Source: Brevundimonas sp. (GTDB taxonomy: Bacteria > Pseudomonadota > Alphaproteobacteria > Caulobacterales > Caulobacteraceae). Taken from it: a stretch of DNA of 64,000 nt. The notes under the pieces are model-generated. The model was not told the origin of the DNA. It saw nothing but the letters and a program-made list of their open reading frames with translations, and ran no database searches. How positions within the stretch are numbered: the stretch's first letter is position 1; each line of letters opens with the position of its first letter. The translations under genes were made by a program, and so were the position numbers. The stretch covers positions 62,001 to 126,000 of the forward strand of contig NZ_JAQSDK010000004.1 in NCBI RefSeq assembly GCF_029945885.1, given 5' to 3'. Positions 18,788 to 29,092 of the stretch are shown in pieces.

Positions 18788-19123
18788 ATGAACCGGGTAT
18801 TCAAGGCACTGGCTGATCCGACGCGCCGCAGGGTGCTGGAACTGTTGCGGGCGCAACCGATGACGGCCGGGGCCCTGTGCGACCATTTCCCGGTCTCGCG
18901 GCCGACCATGTCCGCCCATTTCACCGTCCTGCGCGAGGCTGACCTCGTCGACAGCCACAAACAGGGCACCACCGTTACCTACCGCCTCAAATTGTCGGTG
19001 CTGGAAGAGGCCCTGCTCGGCTTTTCCCAGACCTTCGGAATCGGTGCCGGGGGCACGGCGCATGCGGTGCCGACCGAGACCGGTTCGCCGGTCGACCTCT
19101 CCAGTAAAGGACCTGTCCCATGA
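18788..19123 (+). CDS. ArsR/SmtB-family regulator (SdpR-like)
   Basis: The 111-residue protein opens with NRVFKALADPTRRRVLELLR and has the recognition region ALCDHFPVSRPTMSAHFTVL followed by READLVDSHKQGTTVTYRL. It lacks the Cys/His metal sites of arsenic or zinc sensors, as in the autorepressor SdpR group that pairs with SdpI-type membrane proteins. It overlaps the next gene by four bases (ATGA), so the two are coupled. Confidence 0.88.
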   Translation: MNRVFKALADPTRRRVLELLRAQPMTAGALCDHFPVSRPTMSAHFTVLREADLVDSHKQGTTVTYRLKLSVLEEALLGFSQTFGIGAGGTAHAVPTETGSPVDLSSKGPVP

Positions 19124-19536
19124 CCCTGAAGCGCCTGTTTCCCGCCCTGATTCTCGTCGGACTCCTGCTGGCTGTGGCCGGCGGGCTGCGCCTGGTCGAG
19201 AGCCAGGGTCTGATCGATGCCGACACCGCCCGGCGCGGCGTCCAGGTGGCCATCGGCCTGGTGCTGGCGGCCTTCGCCAACCGGATGCCCAAACAGGTCG
19301 GTCGCTGGCGTGGTGTCCTGGCGGACGCCCGCGAACGGCGGGCGCTCCGGGTCGGGGGCTGGTCCCTGACCCTCGCCGGCCTGGCCCATGCCGGGCTGTG
19401 GGCCTTTGCGCCCCTGGCCGTCGCCGACGTCGTGGCCATGGCGGTGGTCGCCACGGCAACCCTGGTCACCCTGGGCTTCGCCCTCTGGTCGATGGCCCTG
19501 TGCCGCGCGACCGACCCGGGTTCGGCCCCCTCCTGA
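19120..19536 (+). CDS. SdpI-like membrane protein
   Basis: The 138-residue protein has four hydrophobic segments (about residues 5-25, 40-56, 84-104 and 108-128). Between them the stretch AAFANRMPKQVGRW resembles the SdpI motif G-N-x-x-P-K, but the G-I-R-T-P-W-T-L continuation is degenerate (RGVLADARERRALRVGGWSL). In Bacillus, SdpI and SdpR give immunity to the SdpC toxin and signal it; the pairing with an ArsR/SdpR regulator supports the assignment. No SdpC-like gene is visible. Confidence 0.65.
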   Translation: MTLKRLFPALILVGLLLAVAGGLRLVESQGLIDADTARRGVQVAIGLVLAAFANRMPKQVGRWRGVLADARERRALRVGGWSLTLAGLAHAGLWAFAPLAVADVVAMAVVATATLVTLGFALWSMALCRATDPGSAPS

Positions 19537-19560
19537 ACCCGCCCATCCGCACCCCATGAA

Positions 19561-19590
19561 AAAGGCCCCGCCGTTCCCGGCGGGGCCTTC
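19561..19590 (-). terminator. Intrinsic terminator after pnp
   Basis: GGCCCCGCC (19564-19572) and GGCGGGGCC (19579-19587) form a perfect nine-base stem with a six-base loop. On the minus strand the stem is followed by TTTTT, 35 bases past the pnp stop, so it most likely ends the long rimP-to-pnp transcription unit. It may also serve the convergent sdpI-like gene weakly. Confidence 0.8.
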
Positions 19591-19624
19591 GTCAATTCAG
19601 ACCGGAGACCGGTCCGATCGTGTC

Positions 19625-21862
19625 CTAGTCGCGACGCGGACGGCTACGACCGCGGTCACCGCCACCGCCTTCACGCTTGCGGCCACCGCCGCCGGTGTCC
19701 TCGGTCAGCGCCGGCTCACCCCGTTCGGCGCGATCGGCGTTGATCTTGTCGGTCAGGTCCTCACCGGTGGTCTGGTCGACGACCTTCATCGACAGCTTGG
19801 TCTTGCCGCGATCGTCGAAGCCGAGGAATTTCACTTTGACTTCCTGGCCTTCGGACAGGACGTCAGCCGGATTGGCGACGCGTTCCAGGGCGATCTGGGA
19901 CACGTGAACCAGACCGTCCTTGGCCCCGAAGAAATTCACGAAAGCGCCGAAGTCGACGACCTTCACGACCTTGCCGGAATAGATCATGCCGGGCTCGGGT
20001 TCGGACACGATCGACGAGATCCAGGCCTTGGCGGCATCGATCTTTTCCTGGTCGGAGGCGGCGATCTTGACGGTGCCGTCGTCTTCGATGTTGACCTTGG
20101 CACCGGTTTTTTCGACGATTTCGCGGATGATCTTGCCGCCGGTGCCGATGATGTCGCGGATCTTGTCGGTCGGAACCTTGATGGATTCGATCTTGGGCGC
20201 GTACTCACCGAGTTCGGTGCGGGCACCGTCGATCGCCTTGTCCATCTCGTCGAGGATGTGCAGACGGCCGGCCGAGGCCTGGGCGATCGCCTTGCGCATG
20301 ATCTCTTCGGTGATGCCGGCGACCTTGATGTCCATCTGCAGGCTGGTGATGCCCTCGCGGGTACCGGCCACCTTGAAGTCCATGTCGCCGAGGTGATCTT
20401 CGTCACCCAGGATGTCGGACAGGATGGCGAACTCGCCCGACGGCTCGAGGATCAGGCCCATGGCGATGCCGGAGACCGGACGGATCAGCGGCACGCCCGC
20501 GTCCATCAGCGCCAGCGACGAACCGCAGACCGTGGCCATCGAGGACGAGCCGTTGGACTCGGTGATCTCGGACACCAGGCGGATGGTGTAGGGGAAGTCT
20601 TCCGCCGACGGCAGCATCGGACGGATGGCCCGCCAGGCCAGCTTGCCGTGACCGATTTCCCGACGGCCCGCGCCGCCCATCCGGCCGGTCTCGCCGACCG
20701 AATAGGGAGGGAAGTTGTAATGCAGCAGGAATTTCTCTTTGTAGGTCCCGGCCAGGGCGTCGACGTATTGCTCGTCCTCGCCGGTGCCCAGGGTGGCGAC
20801 CACGATGGCCTGGGTCTCACCGCGGGTGAACAGGGCCGAACCGTGGGTGCGCGGGAAGACGCCGACTTCCGAGACGATCGAACGCACCTTGTCGAGGGCG
20901 CGGCCGTCGACGCGATGGCTGTTGTCGATGATGTCGCGACGCAGGACGTTGGCTTCGCATTCCTTGAAGGCCACGCCGAACCGCGAGGCGTCGACGCCGT
21001 CGGGGTTCTCGTCGGTCTTCACCAGGGCAGCGGAGGCCTTCTTCTTGGCGGCGCCGACCGCTTCGTGGCGGGCGTGTTTGGCGGCGTGGGTATAGGCGGC
21101 CTTGATGTCGTCGCCGACCAGCTTCTTGATGTCGGTGACGATGGCGGAGACGTCGTCGGCCTGGAAGTCGAAGGGCTCCTTGGCGGCGTGCTCGGCCAGG
21201 TCGATGATCGCGTCGATCACCGGCTGCATGCCGCGATGCGCGAACATCAGGGCGTTGAGCATGATGTCTTCCGACAGCTCCTTGGCCTCGGACTCGACCA
21301 TCATCAGCGCGTCCTGGGTGCCGGCGACGACGAGGTCGAGCTGGCTGTCCGGAAGCTGGTCGAGGGTCGGGTTGAGGACGAACTCACCGTCGATATAGCC
21401 GACGCGCGCGGCACCGATCGGGCCCATGAACGGGACACCGGAGATGGTCAGGGCGGCCGAGGCGGCGATCATGCCCAGGACGTCCGGATCGTTTTCCATG
21501 TCGTGCTGCAGCACGGTGATGACGACCTGGGTCTCGTTCTTGAAGCCCTTGACGAACAGCGGGCGGATCGGACGGTCGATCAGGCGGGAGACCAGGGTCT
21601 CCTTCTCGGTCGGACGACCTTCACGCTTGAAATAGCCACCCGGGATCTTGCCGGCGGCGAAGGTCTTTTCCTGGTAGTTGACGGTCAGGGGGAAGAAGTC
21701 GAGGCCGGGCTTGGGCGCGCGGCCGTAGACGACCGTGGCGAGCACGACGGTCTCGCCGTAGGTGGCCAGAACGGCACCGTCGGCCTGGCGGGCGATACGG
21801 CCCGTCTCCAGCGTCAGCGGGCGTCCGGCCCAGTCGATCGTCTTGCGTTTGATATCGAACAT
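19625..21862 (-). CDS. pnp: Polyribonucleotide nucleotidyltransferase (PNPase)
   Basis: The 745-residue protein has two RNase PH-like domains joined by an all-helical linker, the phosphorolytic signature [12 protein letters not shown] with nearby [20 protein letters not shown], a KH domain ([20 protein letters not shown]) and an S1 domain ([20 protein letters not shown]). The C-terminus is an RG-rich tail ([20 protein letters not shown]). It degrades RNA 3' to 5' with phosphate and often works with RNase E. It lies downstream of rpsO with 254 bases between, a usual site of autoregulation. Confidence 0.98.
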   Translation of the reverse strand: MFDIKRKTIDWAGRPLTLETGRIARQADGAVLATYGETVVLATVVYGRAPKPGLDFFPLTVNYQEKTFAAGKIPGGYFKREGRPTEKETLVSRLIDRPIRPLFVKGFKNETQVVITVLQHDMENDPDVLGMIAASAALTISGVPFMGPIGAARVGYIDGEFVLNPTLDQLPDSQLDLVVAGTQDALMMVESEAKELSEDIMLNALMFAHRGMQPVIDAIIDLAEHAAKEPFDFQADDVSAIVTDIKKLVGDDIKAAYTHAAKHARHEAVGAAKKKASAALVKTDENPDGVDASRFGVAFKECEANVLRRDIIDNSHRVDGRALDKVRSIVSEVGVFPRTHGSALFTRGETQAIVVATLGTGEDEQYVDALAGTYKEKFLLHYNFPPYSVGETGRMGGAGRREIGHGKLAWRAIRPMLPSAEDFPYTIRLVSEITESNGSSSMATVCGSSLALMDAGVPLIRPVSGIAMGLILEPSGEFAILSDILGDEDHLGDMDFKVAGTREGITSLQMDIKVAGITEEIMRKAIAQASAGRLHILDEMDKAIDGARTELGEYAPKIESIKVPTDKIRDIIGTGGKIIREIVEKTGAKVNIEDDGTVKIAASDQEKIDAAKAWISSIVSEPEPGMIYSGKVVKVVDFGAFVNFFGAKDGLVHVSQIALERVANPADVLSEGQEVKVKFLGFDDRGKTKLSMKVVDQTTGEDLTDKINADRAERGEPALTEDTGGGGRKREGGGGDRGRSRPRRD

Positions 21863-22116
21863 GTTTTGTCTTTCGTCGTCCCGCGGGCGGATTCCGCGCG
21901 GGGTCCCATAATCGGGTGGAGCGTCGGGCGTTCAGTCCTTCGATCCGGAGGTCGCCGCGCCATCGCGGAAGACCCGGGAGTAAAAGAGGACCGGTCTGGC
22001 CCTCGCGTCATGCGCCGGAGAACAGCCTGCGGCGCGCAGGTCGACACTGGGTGCGGAACGAGGCGCGGACGTGACCGTCGCGCGCCTCGAGAAAGAATTC
22101 CGCGTTGGACTGCAGC

Positions 22117-22386
22117 CTAGCGGCGCAGGCCCAGCTTGGTGATCAGGGCGGTGTAACGCTCGCGATCGACCTTGGTCAGGTGGTCAAGAAGGCGACGACG
22201 CTGCGAGACCATCTTGAGCAGGCCGCGGCGCGAGTGGTTATCCTTCTTGTGGGTCTTGAAATGCTCGGTCAGGTTGGCGATGCGCTCGGTGAGGATCGCG
22301 ACCTGGACCTCGGCGGAGCCGGTGTCACCCGAGGTACGGGCGTTGTCAGCAATGACCTCGCCCTTGCGTTCAGCAGTAATCGACAT
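22117..22386 (-). CDS. rpsO: 30S ribosomal protein S15
   Basis: The 89-residue protein matches S15 along its length: [38 protein letters not shown] and the C-terminal [12 protein letters not shown]. It binds the three-way junction of 16S rRNA early in 30S assembly. The position truB-rpsO-pnp is conserved across bacteria. Confidence 0.98.
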   Translation of the reverse strand: MSITAERKGEVIADNARTSGDTGSAEVQVAILTERIANLTEHFKTHKKDNHSRRGLLKMVSQRRRLLDHLTKVDRERYTALITKLGLRR

Positions 22387-22434
22387 CGAAAGTCTCCAGG
22401 TTGGAGCCCCCGGGGTGCCGCTGCTTGAGCGACG

Positions 22435-23367
22435 TCAGGGGAGATTGAATACGCGGTCGGGTTCAAGCCGTCCGGCCCGCAACTCACAGAGCGCGACGAG
22501 CGTCTGACCCTGAAAGGCGGAAACGGTTCGTGAGCCCTCCCGAAGGTGGCTCTTGAGCGTTTCGACCTGTCTGGGGAGCAGTACGATCGGCCGTCCCTGC
22601 CGAAGCGAGAAGGCATCCTGATCCGTTACGGCCTGCTCCGGGATGTCGTCCAGGGCGGTCGCAACGGGAAGAAGACCTTCCAAGGCGGCGTCCCTATGCA
22701 CCAGATCGGCGAGAATATCCAGTGTCACGGCGTTATCGGTCGAGAACGGACCGACCCGCTCGCGGCGCAGGGCCGAAACATGCCCCTCGGCCCCCAGCAT
22801 CAGGGCCAGGTCACGTGCCAGGGAGCGGACATAGACGCCCTTTCCGGTCCGGATGGTGATCTCGACATGGTCGGCGTCGGGGCTGGCGGAGACGGCGGCC
22901 TCATGGATGGTGACGCGGCGGCTGGCCAGTTCGAACTCGGCCCCGTCGCGGGCCAGATCATAGGCCCGCTGGCCATCGACCTTGATGGCCGAAAAGCGCG
23001 GCGGGGTCTGGTCGATCTCACCGACGAAGGCGGGCAGGGCGGCGCGTACGGCCTCGACCGTGGGCCGCACATCCGATCGGCCGATGACCTCGCCCTCGCG
23101 GTCGACGCTGGCGGTCGAGACCCCCCAGTTGACGGTGAAGCGATAGACCTTCTGGGCCTCCATCATCTGGGACACGGTCTTGGTCGCCTCACCCAGGGCG
23201 ATGGGCAGGATGCCGCTGGCCAGCGGGTCGAGCGTGCCCGCGTGGCCGGCCTTCTGGGCGTTGAACAGGCGCCGCACCCGGGTCACGGCCTCGGTCGAGC
23301 CCATCTCGAACGGCTTGTCGAGGCAGATCCAGCCGTGGACGGGGTCGCCCTTCTTCTGGCGGCCCAT
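22435..23367 (-). CDS. truB: tRNA pseudouridine(55) synthase TruB
   Basis: The 310-residue protein shows the TruB signature GHAGTLDPLASGILPIALGE with the catalytic Asp, preceded by GWICLDKPFEMGSTEAVTRV, and later GVYVRSLARDLALMLG. It makes pseudouridine-55 in the T-loop of tRNAs and acts as a tRNA chaperone. It overlaps the rbfA stop by one base. Confidence 0.96.
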   Translation of the reverse strand: MGRQKKGDPVHGWICLDKPFEMGSTEAVTRVRRLFNAQKAGHAGTLDPLASGILPIALGEATKTVSQMMEAQKVYRFTVNWGVSTASVDREGEVIGRSDVRPTVEAVRAALPAFVGEIDQTPPRFSAIKVDGQRAYDLARDGAEFELASRRVTIHEAAVSASPDADHVEITIRTGKGVYVRSLARDLALMLGAEGHVSALRRERVGPFSTDNAVTLDILADLVHRDAALEGLLPVATALDDIPEQAVTDQDAFSLRQGRPIVLLPRQVETLKSHLREGSRTVSAFQGQTLVALCELRAGRLEPDRVFNLP

Positions 23368-23888
23368 CAGGCGTTATCCTTTGGCCCTGCCGCGCTGCGT
23401 TCTGCCTGAGGGTCGGAATCCGGGGCGTCGGCCTCGTCGTCCTCGGGCGGGACGCGGAAGATGTCGGCCTGGACACGCGGGTTGTCGAGGATGCGGTTCA
23501 GCCGCTCGGCGGCGGCGAAGCTGACGTCGTGACGGAAGCGCAGGTCGGGGGTGAAACGCATCTCGATATGACGCCCCAGGGCTCCGCGCAGGAATTTAGC
23601 GTGGACGTTCAGAGCCTTGACGATCTCGTCGACATGGCCGGCGACCGGGTCGGTCTCGATGCCGGCCCCGAGCGGCTCGACGAAACAGGTGGCGTGCTTC
23701 AGGTCGGGTGACAGCCGGACCTCGGTCACGGTGATCGAGACGCCGGTCAGGGCCGGATCGCGGATCTCGTTCTCGCGCAGCACCTCGACCAGGGCGTGGC
23801 GGATCATTTCCGAGGCGCGCAGCTGGCGCTGGCTGACCGTGCCGGCCTTGGCAGCGGGCTTTGCGCCCTTGGGCTTGCGGTTGCTCAT
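23367..23888 (-). CDS. rbfA: Ribosome-binding factor A
   Basis: The 173-residue protein contains the KH-type RbfA core: RQLRASEMIRHALVEVLREN, DPALTGVSITVTEVRLSPDL and FTPDLRFRHDVSFAAAERLN. It helps 16S 5' processing and cold adaptation. A Lys/Ala-rich N-terminus and an acidic C-terminal tail (PPEDDEADAPDSDP) extend it beyond the E. coli length, as is usual in alphaproteobacteria. Confidence 0.95.
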   Translation of the reverse strand: MSNRKPKGAKPAAKAGTVSQRQLRASEMIRHALVEVLRENEIRDPALTGVSITVTEVRLSPDLKHATCFVEPLGAGIETDPVAGHVDEIVKALNVHAKFLRGALGRHIEMRFTPDLRFRHDVSFAAAERLNRILDNPRVQADIFRVPPEDDEADAPDSDPQAERSAAGPKDNA

Positions 23889-23948
23889 CGTGTTGTCCTT
23901 TACGCTCGCCGGGGGTCGGACCCGGACGAAAAAGCGAAGGGGCGGGGT

Positions 23949-24665
23949 CTAGTCCTGACGGGCCGTCCTGTCCAGTTTCGCCGCCCGGCTGGCGGTGGCC
24001 ATGACCTCGGCCGAGGTCAGGCTGCGGGCAGGTCGCACCGGCAGGCCGGCGGCATTCAGCACGGCGGCGGTCCAGTGATTGCACAGGTGGCCGATCCAGA
24101 AGGACTCGCGGCCGGCGAAGAAGCGGGCGTCGTCGCCGGGGCGGGCCACGGCGAGCCGGGCGCGGCCGCCGGACAGGGCGAGCGCCGCCTCGATCCGGGT
24201 GTCGAGCGCGGCGAATCCCGCGGCGGACAGGCGCAGCGAGCGGCGACCGGCCGGGGCGAAACGCCGACGGGGATCGGTCAACTCGGGATCGAGCATGACC
24301 ACCGACGGGTTGTCCCGGCCGAAGACGGCACGCAGGCCGTCACGGATCCGCGACTGGACCGGGCTGCGGTCGACATAGAAGCGGGCGTCACCCCATCCGA
24401 CGAGCACCCAGTCGCCGGGCGGCAGAGTGCGGACGGCCTCGGCGAGGGGCCCGGGCCGGGACAGGAGGGCGGCGCGCGGCAGGACCAGATCTGTGTGGAA
24501 GCCGTTGTCGAGAATGTGGATCTCGACGCCCGGCTTGTCCGCCGGCCCTGGATACAGGGCGGGATCACCGGGGCGGGTCCAGGTCCAGAGGGCCGCGGCC
24601 AGGCCGAGGAGGGCCGCCAGGAGCAACGGAACCGCCAGGGTCCCCACACCGCCCGGCCGGCTCAT
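23949..24665 (-). CDS. DUF2459-type (TIGR02117) conserved membrane-anchored protein
   Basis: The 238-residue protein has one N-terminal membrane segment (about residues 10-30) and a periplasmic domain with VEIHILDNGFHTDLVLP, DWVLVGWGDARFYVD and SFWIGHLCNHWTAAVLNAAG. I associate these with the TIGR02117/DUF2459 family, of unknown function; the conserved His and Cys (CNHWTA) suggest an enzyme. Its ATG follows immediately after the stop of the upstream gene. Its presence between infB and rbfA interrupts the usual operon order. Confidence 0.78.
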   Translation of the reverse strand: MSRPGGVGTLAVPLLLAALLGLAAALWTWTRPGDPALYPGPADKPGVEIHILDNGFHTDLVLPRAALLSRPGPLAEAVRTLPPGDWVLVGWGDARFYVDRSPVQSRIRDGLRAVFGRDNPSVVMLDPELTDPRRRFAPAGRRSLRLSAAGFAALDTRIEAALALSGGRARLAVARPGDDARFFAGRESFWIGHLCNHWTAAVLNAAGLPVRPARSLTSAEVMATASRAAKLDRTARQD

Positions 24666-25187
24666 CTAGAGGCTCGTCGGCGCCGGGGCGGGGGCGTCGA
24701 GGGTCGCGGGCCCGGGCGGCACCGACCATTCGCCGCGCCAGTTGTAGGTCAGGCGCACACAGTGCCGCAGGTTGCCGTCGGGCCAGCGGCCGACGGCGTG
24801 GATCTCAAGGGGACGCGCCAGTCGGACCCGCCCGACCGCGAGCCAGGTCTCATCCGCGCCCGGGCACAGGGCCCGACCGAGGCCGCGACCGTCGCCTTCC
24901 GGCGCGATGCTGTAGATGTTCGGGGCCAAAACGCCCTCGGGCAGGGCCTGGCGCACGCGGTCCGGCCCGCCGCGGCGGATGTCGGCCGAGCCGCGCTGGG
25001 TCGTGGAGATCAGACGCCTTACGCTGATGGAGCCGAACAGGCTGCGCTCGACCTCAAGGGTCACCCCCCGGGTCAGGGCCTGGGTGACGCGATCGGCGGC
25101 ATCATAGGCCAGATAACGGGTTTCGCCGGCGGCCGCGGGGCCGGCCGTGGCCGTCAGGAGCAGGGTCAGGATCATCAGGCGACGCAT
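24666..25187 (-). CDS. Secreted protein of unknown function
   Basis: The 173-residue product has a clear signal peptide (MRRLMILTLLLTATAGPAAA, with a cut expected after AAA). The mature part has GETRYLAYDAADRVTQALTR, then TLEVERSLFGSISVRRL, and two cysteines (ALCPGAD, LRHCVRL) that might pair. No family is recognised. It is directly followed by the DUF2459 gene (stop and start adjacent), so the two probably act together in the envelope. Confidence 0.75.
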   Translation of the reverse strand: MRRLMILTLLLTATAGPAAAGETRYLAYDAADRVTQALTRGVTLEVERSLFGSISVRRLISTTQRGSADIRRGGPDRVRQALPEGVLAPNIYSIAPEGDGRGLGRALCPGADETWLAVGRVRLARPLEIHAVGRWPDGNLRHCVRLTYNWRGEWSVPPGPATLDAPAPAPTSL

Positions 25188-25265
25188 CAGATCATCATCC
25201 GGTCCGGTTGCGGCGGAAGTCAGGCCAGTTCCCCCCGCCGCGCGGCGACGGGGGGAACTGCCGGA

Positions 25266-28200
25266 TTACAGCGTGCGCTGGATCTCTTCGACGGTGAAGC
25301 ACTCGATGTAGTCGCCGGCCTTGATGTCGTGGAAGCCCTGGAAATGCATACCGCACTCCTGGCCTGCCGGGACTTCGTTGACCTCGTCCTTGAAGCGTTT
25401 GAGCGTCGCGAGCGTGCCCAGTTCCAGAACCACCACGTCGTCGCGGATGATCCGGACCTTGGCCCCCTTGCGAACCACGCCCTCCGACACCCGGCAACCG
25501 GCGATCTTGCCGGTCTTGGAGATGTCGAACACCTGGAGCACGGCGGCGTTGCCGAGGAAGGTTTCGCGCTGGAGCGGAGCCAGCATGCCCGAGAGCACGC
25601 CTTTGATGTCGTCCAGCAGGTCGTAGATGATCGAATAGTAGCGGATCTCGACGCCTTCACGCTCGGCCAGGTCACGGGCCTGTTTCGAGGCACGAACGTT
25701 GAAGCCGAGGATGGGGGCCCCGGCCGATTTGGCCAGCTGGACGTCGCTCTCGGTGATGCCGCCGGCACCCGACATGATGGTGCGGGCGCGGACCTCGTCG
25801 TTGCCCATCTTGTCGAGCGAACCGACGATGGCCTCGGCCGAGCCCTGGACGTCGGCCTTGATGAGGACCGGCAGTTCCGAGACCTTCTTGGACTGCAGCT
25901 TGGACATCATGTCGACCAGCGAGACCTGGTTGATGCCGCCGGTGGCCTTGTCGCGACGCAGACGGTCACGATAGTCGGTCAGTTCACGGGCGCGGGCCTC
26001 GGACTCGACCACGGCGAAAGGTTCGCCCGGGCCGGGGGCCTCGTCGAGGCCGAGGATCTCGACCGGAATGGCCGGGCCGGCTTCATCCAGCTGCTCGCCA
26101 CGTTCGTTGAGCAGGGCGCGAACCTTGCCCCAGGCGGAACCGGCCACGACGATGTCGCCGCGACGCAGGGTGCCGCGCTTGACCAGGACCGTGCCGACCG
26201 GGCCGCGACCCTTGTCCAGCTTGGACTCGATGACCACGCCTTCGGCCGAACGCTCCGGATTGGCGCGCAGGTCCATCATTTCGGCCTGGACCAGGATGGC
26301 CTCGATCAGGCCGTCCAGGTTGGTGCGATTCTTGGCCGAGACCTCGATGATCTGGGTGTCGCCGCCGAGGCTCTCCGAGATGACTTCATGTTGAAGCAGC
26401 TCGTTGATGACCTTCTGGGAATTGGCGTCCGGCTTGTCGATCTTGTTGACGGCCACGATCATCGGAGCCCCGGCCGCCTTGGCGTGCTGGATGGCCTCGA
26501 TGGTCTGGGGCATGACGCCGTCGTCGGCGGCCACGACCAGCACCACGATATCGGTGACATTGGCCCCGCGGGCCCGCATGGCGCTGAACGCCGCGTGACC
26601 CGGGGTGTCGAGGAAGGTGACGCGGGCGTCGTTCGGAAGGCGGACCTGATAGGCCCCGATGTGCTGGGTGATGCCACCGGCCTCGCCCGAAGCGACGTCG
26701 GTGGTGCGCAGGGCGTCCAGCAGCGAGGTCTTGCCGTGGTCGACGTGACCCATGATGGCCACGACCGGCGCACGGGGCGTGGTGGCACCACTGTCATCGT
26801 CGGGAGCCAGGAAGCCGGTCTCGACATCGCTTTCAGACACGCGACGCACGGTCATGCCGAATTCGTCGGCCACCAGTTCGGCGGTATCGGTGTCGATGAC
26901 GTCGGTGATCTTCACCATCAGGCCCTGACGCATCAGGAATTTGACGATGTCGACACCGCGCACGGCCATCCGGTTGGCCAGGTCGCCAACGGTGATGATA
27001 TCGGGAATGACGACTTCACGCGGACGGTTCGGCGCATCGGTGGATCCACCCTTGCGCTTTTCCTTCTCACGTTCACGGGCGCGGCGGACCGAGGCCAGCG
27101 AGCGCATACGCTCGGCGGTATCACCGTCGCCGGCCAGGGCCTGGATGGTCAGGCGGCCTTCGCGGCGCTTGGGCTCACCCCGGGTACGGGACACGGCCTT
27201 GCCGGCGTCGGAGAACCGCTTGTCGCGATCATCCTCGGGCTTGAGCGGGCGGGCGAAACCGCCACCGGGCGCGCGGCTGGGCCGGGCGACCTCGGCCTGG
27301 GCCGGGGGCTGGTTGGGAGCGGGACGACCACCGGGACCGGTGCGCGGACCCGGACGGGCGGCACCGGGAGCCGGGCGCGGCGTCAGGGCCGAATAGCGGA
27401 CCGGCTCGGCCGGACGACCGGCCGCGCCTTGCGGGCGGGCGGCCTGCGGACGGTCGGAATAGGCGCGTTCACCGCCACCCATGGCTTCTTCACGGGCCGA
27501 ACGGCCACCGAAGGCCGGACGATCGGCGGGTGCGCGCGGCGGGGCCGGAGCCTTGGGCACGCGTTGGCCGAAATTGACGACCGGACGCGCCGGCGGGGCC
27601 GGTCGGGCCGGGGCCGGAGCCGGAGGGGTGACCGGGGCCGCGGGAGTCTCGACGACGGGCGCTGCAGCGACCGGGGCCGGGGCGGCCGGAGCCTCGACGA
27701 CCGGGGCCTTGACCGGAACCGGAGCCTTGGGCGCACGGGCCGGGGCCTTGGCGGCCGGAGCCAGTTTGGACGCCTCGGCGCGCGCGGCTTCAGCCGCGGC
27801 ACGGGCGGCGGCGGCGTCAGCCTGGGCGGCGGCGGCGGCCTTTTCGGTCGCCGAAGCCTGTTCCCGGGCCGCGGCGTCGCGGCGGGCCTGTTCAGCGGCA
27901 GCGGCCTGGGCGCGTTCGGCCTGGGCCTTGGTCGCCAGTTCGATGGCGCGGCGGCGGGCCTCCTGCTCCTCGGACGACAGGCTGCCGCCGGCGGGCTGGG
28001 CCGTGGCCGGGCGCGGGGCCTGGGGTGCGGGGATCTCGGTGCGCGGACGGGCGACGTCAAAGCCCTGGGGCCGTTGATGTCCGGGCGTCGAGCCGGGACG
28101 TCGCTTGGTCTCGACCACAACGGTCTTGGTCCGGCCGTGGCTGAAGCTCTGGCGCACGGTGCCGGTCGAGACCGAACCCGTGGGGCGTGGCTTCAGGCTC

Positions 28201-28298
28201 AGCGGCGCACGGGGGCCCGTCTGGGACGGCGTCGTGCCGCCCGCTGCAGGGGTGCCCTGGTCCTGGCCTTCGTTGGTCTTGTCGTTCTCGTCGCTCAT
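25266..28298 (-). CDS. infB: Translation initiation factor IF-2
   Basis: The 1010-residue protein has a long Ala/Pro/Glu-rich N-terminal region (to about residue 380), the IF2_N segment ([20 protein letters not shown]), the GTPase domain with G1 GHVDHGKTS near residue 518, DTPGHAAF and NKIDKP, then domains II-IV ending in [17 protein letters not shown]. It brings fMet-tRNA to the 30S subunit. The extended low-complexity N-terminus is typical of alphaproteobacteria. It lies downstream of ylxR and nusA. Confidence 0.98.
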   Translation of the reverse strand: MSDENDKTNEGQDQGTPAAGGTTPSQTGPRAPLSLKPRPTGSVSTGTVRQSFSHGRTKTVVVETKRRPGSTPGHQRPQGFDVARPRTEIPAPQAPRPATAQPAGGSLSSEEQEARRRAIELATKAQAERAQAAAAEQARRDAAAREQASATEKAAAAAQADAAAARAAAEAARAEASKLAPAAKAPARAPKAPVPVKAPVVEAPAAPAPVAAAPVVETPAAPVTPPAPAPARPAPPARPVVNFGQRVPKAPAPPRAPADRPAFGGRSAREEAMGGGERAYSDRPQAARPQGAAGRPAEPVRYSALTPRPAPGAARPGPRTGPGGRPAPNQPPAQAEVARPSRAPGGGFARPLKPEDDRDKRFSDAGKAVSRTRGEPKRREGRLTIQALAGDGDTAERMRSLASVRRAREREKEKRKGGSTDAPNRPREVVIPDIITVGDLANRMAVRGVDIVKFLMRQGLMVKITDVIDTDTAELVADEFGMTVRRVSESDVETGFLAPDDDSGATTPRAPVVAIMGHVDHGKTSLLDALRTTDVASGEAGGITQHIGAYQVRLPNDARVTFLDTPGHAAFSAMRARGANVTDIVVLVVAADDGVMPQTIEAIQHAKAAGAPMIVAVNKIDKPDANSQKVINELLQHEVISESLGGDTQIIEVSAKNRTNLDGLIEAILVQAEMMDLRANPERSAEGVVIESKLDKGRGPVGTVLVKRGTLRRGDIVVAGSAWGKVRALLNERGEQLDEAGPAIPVEILGLDEAPGPGEPFAVVESEARARELTDYRDRLRRDKATGGINQVSLVDMMSKLQSKKVSELPVLIKADVQGSAEAIVGSLDKMGNDEVRARTIMSGAGGITESDVQLAKSAGAPILGFNVRASKQARDLAEREGVEIRYYSIIYDLLDDIKGVLSGMLAPLQRETFLGNAAVLQVFDISKTGKIAGCRVSEGVVRKGAKVRIIRDDVVVLELGTLATLKRFKDEVNEVPAGQECGMHFQGFHDIKAGDYIECFTVEEIQRTL

Positions 28299-28378
28299 CC
28301 GGTCGCTTTACTCGGGGCGGAGAATCCCGCCATCGTCTCGTTCAAACACAAATAGCCGCGCGTCGCCCTACCCCCCGT

Positions 28379-29074
28379 TCAGGAGGCAGAACCCCGCCCG
28401 TCAAAACCCATTCCAGGGGCTTCATCCGACCCGCTCTCGGTTCCGGTGCCAGGACGTTCCTGGAGCCAGTCCCGAGGGTGGAGCGGTCGAAATCCCGCCA
28501 GTCGTTCGACCTCTACGGTCCAGCGATCGGCCCGCCCGCCCACAAGCAGGACGGCGTGTATCGCATTTTCCAGCCCAAGGGCCAAACTCAAATCGTCCGC
28601 ACTGAAGGTGCCGCAGACTTTGGGGGGCGGCTGCTGATGCCGGGCGAGGCCCAGAAGCTTGCCGCGACCGTCCTGGGAACCGTCGCTGGCCTCGATCAGC
28701 CAGGCCGCCTTGCCGGAGCGGATCGTCGCCGCCGACTTTTCGAACCCAGAGATAAGCACGCCTTCGCGCCGGGCAAGGCCCAGCTGGTCCAGAACCCGGC
28801 GCACCAGCAGGGTCTCGACGGTATCGGCCAGGTCGGCGGCCGGCCTGAGCGGGGCCTTGGCGGCCCGTGAAAACAGGTTTTTCTTCACCGCTGTCTCGAT
28901 GGAGGCGCGGTCGGCGGCGACCCAGAGGCCGCGGCCGGGCAGTTTGCGCCCCAGGTCGGGGGCGACCGAGCCGTCCGGGGCGGCGACGAAACGGATCAGA
29001 CGAGATTCCTCCATGACCTGGTGCGTGACCAGGTCGCGGCGTTCCCTATCGATCGTTGCGTCGCGCAATCCCAT
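28379..29074 (-). CDS. RNA-binding protein with YlxR (DUF448) and L7Ae-like domains
   Basis: The 231-residue protein has an N-terminal YlxR domain (RRDLVTHQVMEESRLIRFVA, LGRKLPGRGLWV) and a ribosomal L7Ae-like segment (LGLARREGVLISGFEKSAAT, GKAAWLIEASDGSQDGRGKL), a fusion common between nusA and infB in alphaproteobacteria. The canonical YlxR C-x-x-C (usually R-x-C-x-x-C/T) is replaced by DLVTHQ. The last ~70 residues look disordered. Confidence 0.88.
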   Translation of the reverse strand: MGLRDATIDRERRDLVTHQVMEESRLIRFVAAPDGSVAPDLGRKLPGRGLWVAADRASIETAVKKNLFSRAAKAPLRPAADLADTVETLLVRRVLDQLGLARREGVLISGFEKSAATIRSGKAAWLIEASDGSQDGRGKLLGLARHQQPPPKVCGTFSADDLSLALGLENAIHAVLLVGGRADRWTVEVERLAGFRPLHPRDWLQERPGTGTESGSDEAPGMGFDGRGSAS

Positions 29075-29092
29075 GAACGGCCCGGCTTCCCA

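Noticed and set aside
19388..22120. A 910-codon plus-strand frame opposite pnp
   Set aside because: Antisense to PNPase, which is unambiguous; no domain seen in the plus-strand product.
23796..28355. A 1519-codon open frame opposite rbfA and infB
   Set aside because: It is antisense to strongly supported genes, with Gly/Arg/His-rich composition typical of shadow frames in GC-rich DNA.
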